DNA of 64,000 bases from Streptomyces narbonensis (GCF_014649015.1 NZ_BMSF01000007.1:62001-126000), one strand, 5' to 3'; numbered from the stretch's first letter, positions 44,807-53,191 are shown. Translations and numbers: made by a program. The notes: generated from the letters alone by a model not told the origin.

Positions 44807-45490
44807 TCACAGCCCGTCACCGCCAGCGGCGCCCACCTGTCGGAACGTCCCGCCCTGGACGCGCCGTTCGGTCCAGGCGCAGCAGGCCGGGACCGCCTGC
44901 GCCTCGCGCGGGGCGCTCCAACTGACCTGCTCCCAGGCGCCCGTTCGCTGCCCGAGCGTCACCGGGACGGTCCAGGGGCGGCCCGCGAAGCCCGTGCCCA
45001 CGGCCTTCACGCAGGCCTCCTGGACGGTGAAGATCCAGGCGAACTCCCTTCTGCGGCCTTCCTCGGGCAGGGCGGTCAGCGCCTCGGCGTCGCCGGGCGC
45101 GCAGCACAGCCGCAGCAGGCGGCCGCCGACGGCACGCGGGGTCTGGACGTCGACGCCGACGTCCCGGTCCCCGGCGACGGCGGCGGCGACCCAGCCCGAG
45201 GAGTGCGAGAGGCTCACGCCCAGGTCGGGCCGGTCGGGGAGGTACGGCCGGCCGCTCGGGAGCGCGGCGACCGGACCGCCCCGGAGGTCCTCGCCGATCT
45301 CCCGCAGCAGGGCCCGCAGGAGGGTGCGCGAGGCGGTGTGCTCCAGGGTGCGCCAGGGCGGGAGTCCCGCGGCGGTCGCCCGGTCCGGCGCGGCGACGGG
45401 CAGCTCGGCGAGGACCTCGTCGCCGCGGCGGACCAGGTAGTGCACGCCCTCCGTCGGCGACCGGGCGTCCGGCGCGGATCGTCCGCTCAC
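44807..45490 (-). CDS. 4'-phosphopantetheinyl transferase, Sfp type
   Basis: The 227-residue protein activates carrier proteins by adding phosphopantetheine from CoA. It has V-S-L-S-H-S-S-G-W-V-A-A-A-V and G-V-D-V-Q (Mg site), followed by F-T-V-Q-E-A-C-V-K-A-V-G, the family's W-x-x-K-E-A-x-x-K variant with Gln in the Lys position. GTG 45490 is used. The cluster also encodes an AcpS-type enzyme, so the two may serve different carrier proteins. It lies downstream of the MFS gene on the same strand. Confidence 0.88.
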   Translation of the reverse strand: MSGRSAPDARSPTEGVHYLVRRGDEVLAELPVAAPDRATAAGLPPWRTLEHTASRTLLRALLREIGEDLRGGPVAALPSGRPYLPDRPDLGVSLSHSSGWVAAAVAGDRDVGVDVQTPRAVGGRLLRLCCAPGDAEALTALPEEGRRREFAWIFTVQEACVKAVGTGFAGRPWTVPVTLGQRTGAWEQVSWSAPREAQAVPACCAWTERRVQGGTFRQVGAAGGDGL

Positions 45491-45529
45491 GTCCCCCGCC
45501 GATCGTCCGGTGGCGCCGCCCGGGGCAGC

Positions 45530-46825
45530 TCAGACGCGGTCCGGGACACGTTCGAGGGTCCGTATCGGACGGGCGGCCAGGAGGGCGGTGGCGGTGAGGA
45601 AGGAGACCACCACGCCCACCAGGAGCACGGTGTCCGTGCCGAACGCGCCGACGGCGGGACCGGCCAGGGCGCTGCCGATGGGGTACATGCCGACGGAACC
45701 GGCGACCTCGTAGGCGTGGACGCGGTTCAGCACCTCGCCCGGCACCTGCGTCTGCACGCTGGTGGCCCACATGACGCCCCAGACGCCGATCCCGGCGCCG
45801 ACGAGGACCTGGGCGACGGCGAGGAGCCAGACCGGCCAGTCGAGGACGATGCCGAGCGGGTAGATCGGGTACGCCATCATCGCCACGGCTCCGGCGGCGA
45901 GCGGCCGTTGGGGCTTGTAGCGGATCGCGAGGAGACCGCCGGCGACGGTGCCGGCGCCCAGCGCGGCGTTGATGAGACCGAAGGCGGACGCGCCGTGCTC
46001 GGGCACGAGGACGCCGGCGGCCACCGACAGCTGCGGCCCCCAGGAGAGCACCGCGTAGAACATCCAGACCAGGATGACCCCCCAGAGCCAGCTGCGGGAG
46101 GTGAACTCCTGCCAGCCGACGGCCAGGTTGCGCCACAGGCTCTGGCCGGCCGGCGGGGCGGGCACCACACCGAGGCGCAGCACGAACAGGCAGATCGCGC
46201 TGGTCCCGTAGGCGACGGCGGAGATCACCATCACCCAGCCGGTGGACCCGAAGCCGACCAGCGCGCCGGCCAGGGCCGGGCCGCCGAGGCCGGTGATCGC
46301 CTCGGAGGTGCGCAGCACGCCGTTGGCGCCCTGCACGTCCCGGGAGACCAGCGGGACCGTGGAGGAGGCGCCCGGCTGGAACAGCGCGTTCGCCGTGCCG
46401 GCGACCACCAGCAGCCCGTACAGCTGCCAGAGGTGGTCGATGCCGTGGATGAAGAGGAGGGCCAGCAGGACGTGGGCGGTGAGGTTGGCCAGGTCCGCGA
46501 TGATCATCATGCGGCGGGCGGTGAACCGGTCGGCGAGGACCCCGCCGAACAGCACCAGGCCGGCGAACGGAGCGACCAGGAAGGCCATCGAGTACCCGGC
46601 GGTGTCCAGGCCGTACCCGCCGGCGAGCAGACCGGCCGAGACCGCGACCGGCAGCATGGCCCAGCTGAGCAGACCGGCGCTGCGGGCCGTGAAGTAGTAC
46701 CGGAAGTTACGGGACCAGATCGCCGGCTCCCCGGAGGACGGCGAGCCGGGCGGGGCTCCGTCGGGCCCGTCCTTCGTCGGCGGGGGCGCATCCGCCGCGG
46801 TGTGCTCGGCGAGACGTTCTTCCAT
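45530..46825 (-). CDS. MFS exporter (DHA3/enterobactin-exporter-like)
   Basis: A 431-residue major-facilitator protein with about twelve helices after a 40-residue polar N-terminus. The loop 2-3 motif is G-G-V-L-A-D-R-F-T-A-R-R, as in macrolide and enterobactin exporters. It lies six bases after the deacetylase gene and 39 bases before the PPTase gene on one strand, so product export is the likely role. GAAGGG precedes ATG 46825. Substrate unproven. Confidence 0.88.
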   Translation of the reverse strand: MEERLAEHTAADAPPPTKDGPDGAPPGSPSSGEPAIWSRNFRYYFTARSAGLLSWAMLPVAVSAGLLAGGYGLDTAGYSMAFLVAPFAGLVLFGGVLADRFTARRMMIIADLANLTAHVLLALLFIHGIDHLWQLYGLLVVAGTANALFQPGASSTVPLVSRDVQGANGVLRTSEAITGLGGPALAGALVGFGSTGWVMVISAVAYGTSAICLFVLRLGVVPAPPAGQSLWRNLAVGWQEFTSRSWLWGVILVWMFYAVLSWGPQLSVAAGVLVPEHGASAFGLINAALGAGTVAGGLLAIRYKPQRPLAAGAVAMMAYPIYPLGIVLDWPVWLLAVAQVLVGAGIGVWGVMWATSVQTQVPGEVLNRVHAYEVAGSVGMYPIGSALAGPAVGAFGTDTVLLVGVVVSFLTATALLAARPIRTLERVPDRV

Positions 46826-46831
46826 GGCTGT

Positions 46832-47884
46832 TCAACCCTTCGATCGTTGAGCGTGGTCTTCGAGTTCCGCGACCGTGACCGGCTCCAGGCCGCGTTCGAG
46901 CAGGCCCTCGACGATCGACGGAAGGGCCGCCACGGTCTGGGAGCGGTCGCCGGCGCCCTCGTGCATCAGCACCACCGAGCCCGGGCCCGCGGACTCCAGG
47001 ACGGTCGCGGCGATCCGCTCCGGCCCCGGCCTCGCCCAGTCCCGGGTGTCCACGTCCCACATCGTCAGCCTCGTCGGATACCCCTCCAGCGCGGCCAGCA
47101 CCTCGGGGCTCAGCGCCCCGTACGGCGGCCGGAAGCGGGTCGGGGCCTCCTCGCCCGTCACCTTGGCCACGGTCTCCGCCGTCCGGTCGAGCTGCTCGCG
47201 CAGCTGCTCCGGGGTGAGGTCGGGCAGGTAGGGGTGCGACCAGGAGTGGTTGCCCAGCTCGTGGCCGGCGGCGGCGGTCCGGCGTACGAGATCGGGCAGC
47301 GCCGCGACGTGGTGCCCGACGCAGAAGAACGTCGCCCGGGCTCCGTAGCGGTCCAGGATGTCCAGGACCTGCCGGGTGAAGACCGGATCGGGCCCGTCGT
47401 CGAAGGTGAGCGCGACCCGGGGGTCGTCCCGGCGGCCGCGCTCGAAGCAGCGCCCGCTCGCCGTCAGCTCGGCCACGATCGGCTCGCCGCGCTTCACCCC
47501 GGCGAAGTACTCCTCGGCACGGCCGGTCAGGGTGCCGCCCTCGGCCGTGACCCGGGCCAGCTCGCCGGGCGCGGTCCTGGCCCGCTCCGCCAGCAGCCCG
47601 GCCGGGACGGAGCCGAAGCCCGGCCGCGGCGGCAGCAGCCACGGATCCGCGCGGTAGACCTCCAGGCCGGCCGCCGTCATCGGCCCGTCGAGCAGGCCGT
47701 TGGTGCTCTCCAGGACCACGGCCGGAGGCCGCCCGCCGTCGAAGTCCCGCAGCCAGGCGATGAGTTCGCGACACTGGGCGCCGCTCCAGCGGCTCGGCTC
47801 CACGACCCGGCGCCCCTCGCCGTCCAGCACCTCGACCCGGTAGCCCTCGTCGGTCCAGGCGATTCCCGCGTACGTCTGCGTCAT
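46832..47884 (-). CDS. Polysaccharide deacetylase (NodB-type) with extra N-terminal domain
   Basis: A 350-residue protein. Residues 155-345 are a CE4 deacetylase with motif 1 T-F-D-D-G-P-D-P (Asp162/163), the zinc histidines in H-E-L-G-N-H-S-W-S-H-P, R-F-R-P-P-Y-G, W-D-V-D-T-R-D-W and L-M-H-E-G. Residues 1-100 (G-I-A-W-T-D-E-G-Y-R-V-E-V-L-D-G, A-V-V-L-E-S-T-N-G-L-L) resemble an RNase H-like strand pattern as in the front of IS110 transposases; this part is tentative. No signal peptide, so a cytosolic amide hydrolase for the pathway is plausible. It shares one base with the condensation gene. Confidence 0.8.
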   Translation of the reverse strand: MTQTYAGIAWTDEGYRVEVLDGEGRRVVEPSRWSGAQCRELIAWLRDFDGGRPPAVVLESTNGLLDGPMTAAGLEVYRADPWLLPPRPGFGSVPAGLLAERARTAPGELARVTAEGGTLTGRAEEYFAGVKRGEPIVAELTASGRCFERGRRDDPRVALTFDDGPDPVFTRQVLDILDRYGARATFFCVGHHVAALPDLVRRTAAAGHELGNHSWSHPYLPDLTPEQLREQLDRTAETVAKVTGEEAPTRFRPPYGALSPEVLAALEGYPTRLTMWDVDTRDWARPGPERIAATVLESAGPGSVVLMHEGAGDRSQTVAALPSIVEGLLERGLEPVTVAELEDHAQRSKG

Positions 47885-49254
47885 CAGTCCCCCAGCGCTA
47901 TCGCCTCGGCGACGATCAGCCGCTCGACCCCGCGCAGGAACCGCTCCATGCCGTCGCGGTCGAGGACGGCCGGGTCGGCGGTCATGGCGAGGTCCAGGGC
48001 GCCCGGGGCGGTCAGCACGTCCACGGCCATCGAGACGTTCTTGCGGGGCAGGAACTCCGTCGGCCAGCTCAGCTCGGTCCGGCCGATCAGCTCGCTCAGC
48101 GGGGCCTTCGGCCGCTCGCCGCCGTCGAAGGGCCCGACGCCCGGGTCGCGGGTGTCGTTCCACCAGTACGAGTGGTCGGCGGCCTCGCCCTTCTCGACCA
48201 GCGGCGCCACCTCCCGGTCCAGCGCCCACTTGTCGTACGCGGCGTGGCGGAAGGCGCTGAAGGCGACGGACCGCGTCCGCCGCACCGCGTCCTCGAAGTC
48301 CCGGTCCGCGTCCGTCAGCCGGAAGAGGGCCTCCTGCGCGACCGTGCTGACCGCCGCTGCGGCGGCCGGCTGGAAGCGGTTGCCCACGACCACCTGGAAG
48401 AGCACGTCGCTGCTCCCCGACATCCTGGCCAGTTGGTGGGCGGCCGCACCGAGCAGCACCGCGGCGTCGCTCACCTCCAGCTCCGCCGCCACCCGCCCGA
48501 CGGCGACCGCCAGCGCGGGCGAGCGCAGCAGCGCGTTCGGGAACATCCGGTTCGGGTCGTCCGCGAGCTCCGGCGCCGCGGGCTCCCGGAAGATCTGCCG
48601 GGGTCCCGCGGTCAGCTGCTCGCACCAGTAGCGGCGGGCCGCCTCGTCCCGGCGGCGGCCGAGCGGCGAGGCCTGGACCTCGGCGGCGTCCAGCGGCTGG
48701 AGCGAGGGGCGCGCCTGGCGCAGCGAGGCGGCGGTCTCCCCCGACTCGACCGACTCCAGGTCGCGAAGGAGCCGGCCGAGGCCCCAGTAGTCCATCCCGG
48801 TGTGCGCGCCGACCAGCACCAGCCGGTGGACCAGGCCCTCGCACTCGACCAGGCCGACCCGCAGGGGCCATTCCCGGGTGTGGTCGAAGGAACGCCCGGC
48901 GAGCTCCCCCTTCAGGGCGGCTCCGGTCTCGGCGGCCCGGTCGGCGGAGCACGTACGGGTCTCCACCGGAAGCTCGCCGCTGCCGTCCACGACCTGCCGC
49001 AGTCCGTCCTCGCCGTCCGGCAGGAAGCGGGTGTGCAGGCTGTCGTGGAGCAGGAGCAGCTCCGTCACGTCCGCGAGGACGCGGGACGCGGGGCGGGGCG
49101 GGGTGACGGGGAGGTCGACCGGCACGTTGTAGCGGGGCGCGTCGTCGCCGAGCCGGGTGACGACGCCCCAGATGGCCCGCTGCCCCCAGGTCGCCGGGCC
49201 GGTGCCGGCCCTCGCGGAGTCCAGCCTGATGGTCCGCGTCTCAGCCGTGGTCAT
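47884..49254 (-). CDS. Stand-alone condensation-domain protein (NRPS C-domain-like)
   Basis: A 456-residue protein with the two-lobed condensation fold: T-W-G-Q-R-A-I-W-G near the start, L-L-L-L-H-D-S-L-H-T-R-F, and a late V-V-V-G-N-R-F. The H-H-x-x-x-D-G motif reads A-H-T-G-M-D-Y (His151, Asp155), so the second (catalytic) His and the Asp remain but the first His and Gly are lost. It could form an amide or ester between a carrier-bound acyl group and an acceptor. GGAAGG precedes ATG 49254. The 30-bp tandem repeat lies directly upstream. Confidence 0.82.
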   Translation of the reverse strand: MTTAETRTIRLDSARAGTGPATWGQRAIWGVVTRLGDDAPRYNVPVDLPVTPPRPASRVLADVTELLLLHDSLHTRFLPDGEDGLRQVVDGSGELPVETRTCSADRAAETGAALKGELAGRSFDHTREWPLRVGLVECEGLVHRLVLVGAHTGMDYWGLGRLLRDLESVESGETAASLRQARPSLQPLDAAEVQASPLGRRRDEAARRYWCEQLTAGPRQIFREPAAPELADDPNRMFPNALLRSPALAVAVGRVAAELEVSDAAVLLGAAAHQLARMSGSSDVLFQVVVGNRFQPAAAAAVSTVAQEALFRLTDADRDFEDAVRRTRSVAFSAFRHAAYDKWALDREVAPLVEKGEAADHSYWWNDTRDPGVGPFDGGERPKAPLSELIGRTELSWPTEFLPRKNVSMAVDVLTAPGALDLAMTADPAVLDRDGMERFLRGVERLIVAEAIALGD

Positions 49255-49300
49255 CGTGTTCCACCTTCCCTTCGGTTCGGTTCGGTTGCCTTGCGCGATG

Positions 49301-49474
49301 TCTGTCGAAAGCCGTGCCGTACAGCCGGTGTCTGTCGAAAGCCGTGCCGTACGGCCGGTGTCTGTCGAAAGCCGTGCCGTACGGCCGGTGTCTGTCGAAA
49401 GCCGTGCCGTACGGCCGGTGTCTGTCGAAAGCCGTGCCGTACGGCCGGTGTCTGTCGAAAGCCGTGCCGTACGG
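49301..49474. repeat. Six 30-bp tandem repeats between the condensation and KS-like genes
   Basis: TCTGTCGAAAGCCGTGCCGT recurs exactly at 49301, 49331, 49361, 49391, 49421 and 49451. Units after the first also keep ACGGCCGGTG, giving the palindrome GCCGTACGGC at each junction. The repeats lie 47 bases upstream of the condensation gene start, where a promoter, operator or mRNA leader could be. Confidence 0.95.
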
Positions 49475-49550
49475 GCGACCGGGGCGAGCCCGTCCACCAC
49501 GGCGGGGGCGTGGTGGACGGGCTCTCCCCGAGGGCCGCGCGGGTGGGGTG

Positions 49551-50423
49551 TTATCCCTCGCCGCGGGCGAAGACCGCCACGTGGCTGCGGCCGGTGCGGG
49601 GGTCCGTGTCGCACAGGACGATCCGCCGGTGGCTCTCCCGCCACTCCTGCCAGTGGTCGGCCAGCGCCAGCCAGAGGCTGGTGCAGTAGCTGCCCGGGGC
49701 CACTCGGTGCGTCGCGGAGCGCTCCGGGAGGTCCTCGGTGACCCAGGGGCCGAGGACGAGGAGGGTGCCGTCCTCGCCGGGGCCCCGGCCCAGGGCGCCC
49801 GCGCCGAGCGCCTCCGCCGCCGAGGCGGCCGAGTGGGCCCGTACGAACCGCAGACCGTCCTCGTCACCGGCACCGGCACCGTCCCCGGCGCCGCCACCGT
49901 CATCGGCACCGGCACCCGCGCCGGCACCGAGGACCAGCGCCGCCGCCGAGTCGATCAGCGGGGTCTCCTGGACCAGCGGGAAGGACGTCGGCAGCGTGGT
50001 CTGTTCGAGCACCGCGATCACCACCTCCGCGGCCCGCCCCGAGCGGTGGTACGCCGAGGCGATCCGCAGCGCGGTGAAGGGCGCGGCCAGACCCTGCTGG
50101 CCGATCGCGAAGTTGGCCGCCCGGCCGCCGAGTCGACCGGTCATGTGCGGCGCGACGGCGGTGAACGGCACCACGTCCGGCAGAGCGTGGGTGACGATCA
50201 GCAGCTCCGGCCTGCTCCGGCCGACGCCCTCGTCGGCGACGAGCAGGTCCGCGAGGTCCCGGTGCTGGACGTGCGCGCCGCGGCTCAACAGCTCCTCGTC
50301 CGGCTTCTCGCCGAAGGGAGTGAGCAGGTCGCGGAAGTAGTCCAGCGCGTCCGGCCGGTCCTCGGGGGCCCGGCCCTCCGGCGAGCGCACCGCGGCGGCG
50401 GCCCGGACGGCGAGTCCGCTCAT
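49551..50423 (-). CDS. Ketosynthase/thiolase-fold protein with Gln in place of the active-site Cys
   Basis: A 290-residue, short thiolase-fold protein. The nucleophile region reads F-A-I-G-Q-Q-G-L-A-A-P-F-T-A-L, where A-C-S-G is expected; Gln109 occupies the Cys position, as in KSQ decarboxylase domains and chain-length factors. A Gly/Ala/Asp-rich low-complexity stretch (about 167-190) interrupts the C-terminal half, and the canonical His and Asn are not evident. It overlaps ACP2 by four bases (ATGA) and lies near a KAS III-like protein with Cys, so a heterodimer is possible. The UAA stop precedes the repeats. Confidence 0.65.
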   Translation of the reverse strand: MSGLAVRAAAAVRSPEGRAPEDRPDALDYFRDLLTPFGEKPDEELLSRGAHVQHRDLADLLVADEGVGRSRPELLIVTHALPDVVPFTAVAPHMTGRLGGRAANFAIGQQGLAAPFTALRIASAYHRSGRAAEVVIAVLEQTTLPTSFPLVQETPLIDSAAALVLGAGAGAGADDGGGAGDGAGAGDEDGLRFVRAHSAASAAEALGAGALGRGPGEDGTLLVLGPWVTEDLPERSATHRVAPGSYCTSLWLALADHWQEWRESHRRIVLCDTDPRTGRSHVAVFARGEG

Positions 50424-50686
50424 GACGTCCCCTCTGCTTCGCGGAGTGCGGCCTCGACGTAGTCGGCGAAGGACCGCATGGTCCGCAGGTGGTCGATGTC
50501 GAGCTCGTCCGGGTCGACCGCGATGCCGGTCGCCTCCTCGACGGTCATGAGGAGCCCCAGTACGGCGATGGATTCGAGCTGGAGCTCGTCGAAGAGCGCG
50601 GTCTCCTCGGTGAGCCCGCTGACCGGCCGCTCCAGGACCTCGCTGAGCGCCTTCTCGATGACGAGCAGGATCTCCTGACGCTCCAT
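50420..50686 (-). CDS. Acyl carrier protein (second of the cluster)
   Basis: An 88-residue carrier protein. The phosphopantetheine Ser39 lies in F-D-E-L-Q-L-E-S-I-A-V-L-G-L-L, an E-S-I variant of D-S-L, followed by the usual helix III region I-D-P-D-E-L-D-I and a C-terminal helix. It shares bases with both neighbours: its stop overlaps the KS-like start and its start is the last base of the KAS III gene. This implies strict co-expression with the two thiolase-fold proteins. Confidence 0.88.
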   Translation of the reverse strand: MERQEILLVIEKALSEVLERPVSGLTEETALFDELQLESIAVLGLLMTVEEATGIAVDPDELDIDHLRTMRSFADYVEAALREAEGTS

Positions 50687-51666
50687 CACTCCTCGCCCCC
50701 CGCACGGTGGGTGATCACCATCGCGCCGAAGGTGGCGCCCAGACCGACGGAGACCAGCAGGTAGTGAGCGCCGTCCACGAGGCGGCCCTCGTCCCGCAGG
50801 GTCGTGTAGTTGACGAAGACGTCCGAGGCGAAGGTGTGGCTGTAGCGCGGGACGTTGTCCAGGAAGACCTTCTCCGGCGCCACCTCCAGCTCCTTGATGG
50901 TCTGCCGCCAGGCCAGCTTGTTGACGTTGTGCGGGATCACCAGGTCGACGTCGTCGAGCGTCAGCCCCGCCTCCGCCACGGCCTGGTGGATCACCTCGGC
51001 GATCCGGCTGCCGTACTGCTCCCCGAACTGCGTGTTCTGCTCGGCGGTCAGCTCCAGCCACTGGGCGTACTCGCCCAGGGTCCGGGTGGCGAAGGAGCGG
51101 ACGACATCGCCCTCGCCGTCCAGCGTGATCAGGCAGGACGCGGCGGCGTCGGCCATGATCGAGGTGTTGGGGACGTGCTGGACGATCGGCGAGTACGCCT
51201 GCTCGCCGGTGACCATCAGGGCGTACGCGCCCTCGGCGCCCTCCGCCCGCAGCAGTTCGCCGAGGACCTCGATGGCGCCCAGGCTGCTGACACAGGCCTG
51301 GTGGCTGAGGCCGAAGGCCTCGGTGCCGGTGCCGGTGAGACCGAGGTCCTCGCCGACGGCCTGGGCGATGTCCACATCGGCCGGGGCCACGGCCTGGGTG
51401 GTGTGGGCGTAGGCCAGGTAGTCCACCCGGCCGCCCTCGGGGAGGGCGGCCAGGGCTCCGCGCGCGGCGGGCCGCAGCAGGTCGAGCAGCGGCAGCTCGG
51501 GGTCGAAGCGGAGGGTGTCCAGGCCGTAGAACTTCCGGAACACCCCCAGCTCCGCCCGGCGCAGACCGAGCCGCTCGCCCAGCTCCTCGATCCGTACGCT
51601 GCGCTCGGGCAGGTACGACTCGATCCGCTCCAGGGTGATCCGCCGGTCCGTGGTCGGCCGAGCCAT
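50686..51666 (-). CDS. KAS III-like enzyme (FabH/CerJ-type acyltransferase or ketosynthase)
   Basis: A 326-residue thiolase-fold enzyme. The nucleophile is Cys125 (S-H-Q-A-C-V-S-S-L-G) and the conserved His246 is in I-P-H-N-V-N-K. At the position of the FabH Asn (G-N-T-S-A) the sequence is S-H-T-F-A, giving His277. This change suggests acyl transfer rather than decarboxylative condensation, as in related KAS III enzymes acting on secondary metabolites. It lies between ACP2 and the methyltransferase with one-base overlaps. Confidence 0.85.
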   Translation of the reverse strand: MARPTTDRRITLERIESYLPERSVRIEELGERLGLRRAELGVFRKFYGLDTLRFDPELPLLDLLRPAARGALAALPEGGRVDYLAYAHTTQAVAPADVDIAQAVGEDLGLTGTGTEAFGLSHQACVSSLGAIEVLGELLRAEGAEGAYALMVTGEQAYSPIVQHVPNTSIMADAAASCLITLDGEGDVVRSFATRTLGEYAQWLELTAEQNTQFGEQYGSRIAEVIHQAVAEAGLTLDDVDLVIPHNVNKLAWRQTIKELEVAPEKVFLDNVPRYSHTFASDVFVNYTTLRDEGRLVDGAHYLLVSVGLGATFGAMVITHRAGGEE

Positions 51667-52490
51667 CAGGCCGTCGCCATCTCGGCGCGGATCAGCCACA
51701 GCCGGTTGGCGCCCCGGCGGTCCCTCGGCTGGACGTCGTACGGCCAGCGGCCCTCGCCGGCGCCGGGCTGGCCGGGCTCGCGCAGGTCGGTGGTCTTCCA
51801 GCCGTTCGCCGTCAGGAACTCCTCGGGCTCGTCCGTGCCGAAGATCCACGGCGTGCCGTCGGCGGCGAGGGTGTCCAGCCAGCGCTTCGAGAAGGGGCTG
51901 CGCAGCAGGGCGCGGCCGAGGATGTCGAATGCCAGGTGGCTGCCGGGCGCCGAGGCGGAGGCGAGCAGCTGGAGCAGTCCGGCGGCCTGCTCCTCGGTGA
52001 GGAAGAAGGTCAGCGCCTCCGCGACCCACAGGGTCGGGCGGGTGCGGTCGAAGCCGGCGGCCTCCAGGTCGGGCATCCACTCCTGGGTGAGGTCGGCGGA
52101 GACCTCACGCCTGTCGACGCGCGGCTCGGCCCCGAGGGCGTCGAGGCGGCGACGCTTCTCCGCGATCAGGAGGGCGTGGTCGACCTCGAAGACCCGGGTG
52201 GCCTCCGGCCAGTCGAGGCGGAACGCCCGGGTGTCCATGCCCGCCGCGATCAGCACGACCTGCTGGATGCCGCCCTCGGCGAGGACGTCCTTGATGGCGT
52301 CGTCCAGGAACCGGGTCCGGATGGAGATGAAGGGCAGCAGGCCGCCGCCGTCGTAGCGCTCGATCAGCTCGAAGCCGCGGGGCGCGGCGAGGTCCTTGGC
52401 CAGCGGGTCGACGAAGAGCGCGTCCTCCCGCTCGGACTCGATGGAGCGGGCGGCGGCCATCCACTGCGCGGTGTACGAGACTGCATCCAT
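51666..52490 (-). CDS. SAM-dependent methyltransferase (leucine carboxyl methyltransferase/TIGR00027-like)
   Basis: A 274-residue class I methyltransferase with the PPM1-type signature: I-R-T-R-F-L-D-D, A-A-G-M-D-T-R-A-F-R-L at the SAM site, V-F-E-V-D-H, and V-A-E-A-L-T-F-F-L. The family methylates carboxylates or hydroxyls, so O-methylation of the product or of a carboxyl group is plausible. GAGGAGGG precedes ATG 52490. It is 21 bases downstream of ACP1 and overlaps the KAS III gene by one base. Confidence 0.9.
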   Translation of the reverse strand: MDAVSYTAQWMAAARSIESEREDALFVDPLAKDLAAPRGFELIERYDGGGLLPFISIRTRFLDDAIKDVLAEGGIQQVVLIAAGMDTRAFRLDWPEATRVFEVDHALLIAEKRRRLDALGAEPRVDRREVSADLTQEWMPDLEAAGFDRTRPTLWVAEALTFFLTEEQAAGLLQLLASASAPGSHLAFDILGRALLRSPFSKRWLDTLAADGTPWIFGTDEPEEFLTANGWKTTDLREPGQPGAGEGRWPYDVQPRDRRGANRLWLIRAEMATA

Positions 52491-52511
52491 GGTGAAGATC
52501 CCTCCTCGGGA

Positions 52512-52745
52512 TCAGGCGAAGAACGCCTTCTCGATGGTCGCGAGGGTCTGGAAGTCCTCGATGTCGATGTTGTCGAAGTCGATCTCGACGCCCGCGGCGT
52601 CCTCGATCGTGTAGACGAGCTCGACGAAGGCGAGCGAGTCGACGAGACGGCTCTCGATGAGGTCGACGTCGGCGGCGAGCTCGGTGCGCTCGGGGTGACG
52701 GCCGAGGATCCAGTCCCGGACCTTGTCGATACCTGCGGAACTCAT
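52512..52745 (-). CDS. Acyl carrier protein (first of the cluster)
   Basis: A 77-residue carrier protein with Ser37 in I-E-S-R-L-V-D-S-L-A-F-V-E-L-V, a classical D-S-L site, and an acidic helix II/III (I-E-D-A-A-G-V-E-I-D-F-D-N-I-D-I-E-D-F). It lies next to AcpS, overlapping it by four bases, and close to the aaRS-like ligase. It is therefore the best candidate for the amino acid acceptor. Confidence 0.9.
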   Translation of the reverse strand: MSSAGIDKVRDWILGRHPERTELAADVDLIESRLVDSLAFVELVYTIEDAAGVEIDFDNIDIEDFQTLATIEKAFFA

Positions 52746-53191
52746 GGCATTCCCTTCGGAGTCGCTGACTGCTGAGAGTGGGGGTGGTCGGGAGAAGTGG
52801 CGGGAAGGGCGGAGGAAGAGGTCGCGACCGCGATCGCGAAGCCGGCGTCGTGGCTGATGCTCACGTCGATCGGGCCGAGCCCGGCGTCGCGGGCCAGCTC
52901 GGCCGCTCTGCCGGAGAGCCGGATCCCGGGCCGCCCTCCGGGACCGCGCAGGACCTCGATGCCCTGCCAGGGGACGGGCCTTCCGACGGCGCCGAGGAGC
53001 TTGAAGACGGCCTCCTTGGCGGCCAGCCGGCCGGCGATCCTGGCCTGGTCGGGTGCGCCGTCCGGGGTCCGGGAGACGGTCAGTTCCTCTGCGGAGAGGT
53101 ACTTCCTGAGCAGCGGCCCGATCCCGGGATCGAGGAGTTCGCCGACCCGCGAGATCGGCACGAGGTCGACGCCGATCAGGGGCAGGCTCAC
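52742..53191 (-). CDS. Holo-ACP synthase, AcpS type
   Basis: A 149-residue phosphopantetheinyl transferase of the AcpS group: L-P-L-I-G-V-D-L-V-P-I-S-R-V (Asp9) and R-L-A-A-K-E-A-V-F-K-L-L-G, then S-I-S-H-D-A-G-F-A. The last 20 residues are polar and unlike the family. GTG 53191 overlaps the ligase stop (GTGA) and the gene overlaps ACP1, so it is built into the operon to activate its carrier proteins. Primary metabolism would normally have its own copy elsewhere. Confidence 0.9.
   Translation of the reverse strand: MSLPLIGVDLVPISRVGELLDPGIGPLLRKYLSAEELTVSRTPDGAPDQARIAGRLAAKEAVFKLLGAVGRPVPWQGIEVLRGPGGRPGIRLSGRAAELARDAGLGPIDVSISHDAGFAIAVATSSSALPATSPDHPHSQQSATPKGMP

Noticed and set aside
49301..49474. 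CRISPR array
   Set aside because: The 30-bp repeats are directly adjacent with no unique spacers, and no cas genes are near.
48172..49689. Open frame through the 30-bp repeats with a C-R-K-P-C-R-T-A-G-V repeat
   Set aside because: It runs opposite the condensation gene, the repeat just translates the DNA repeat, and there is no ribosome site or other coding feature.
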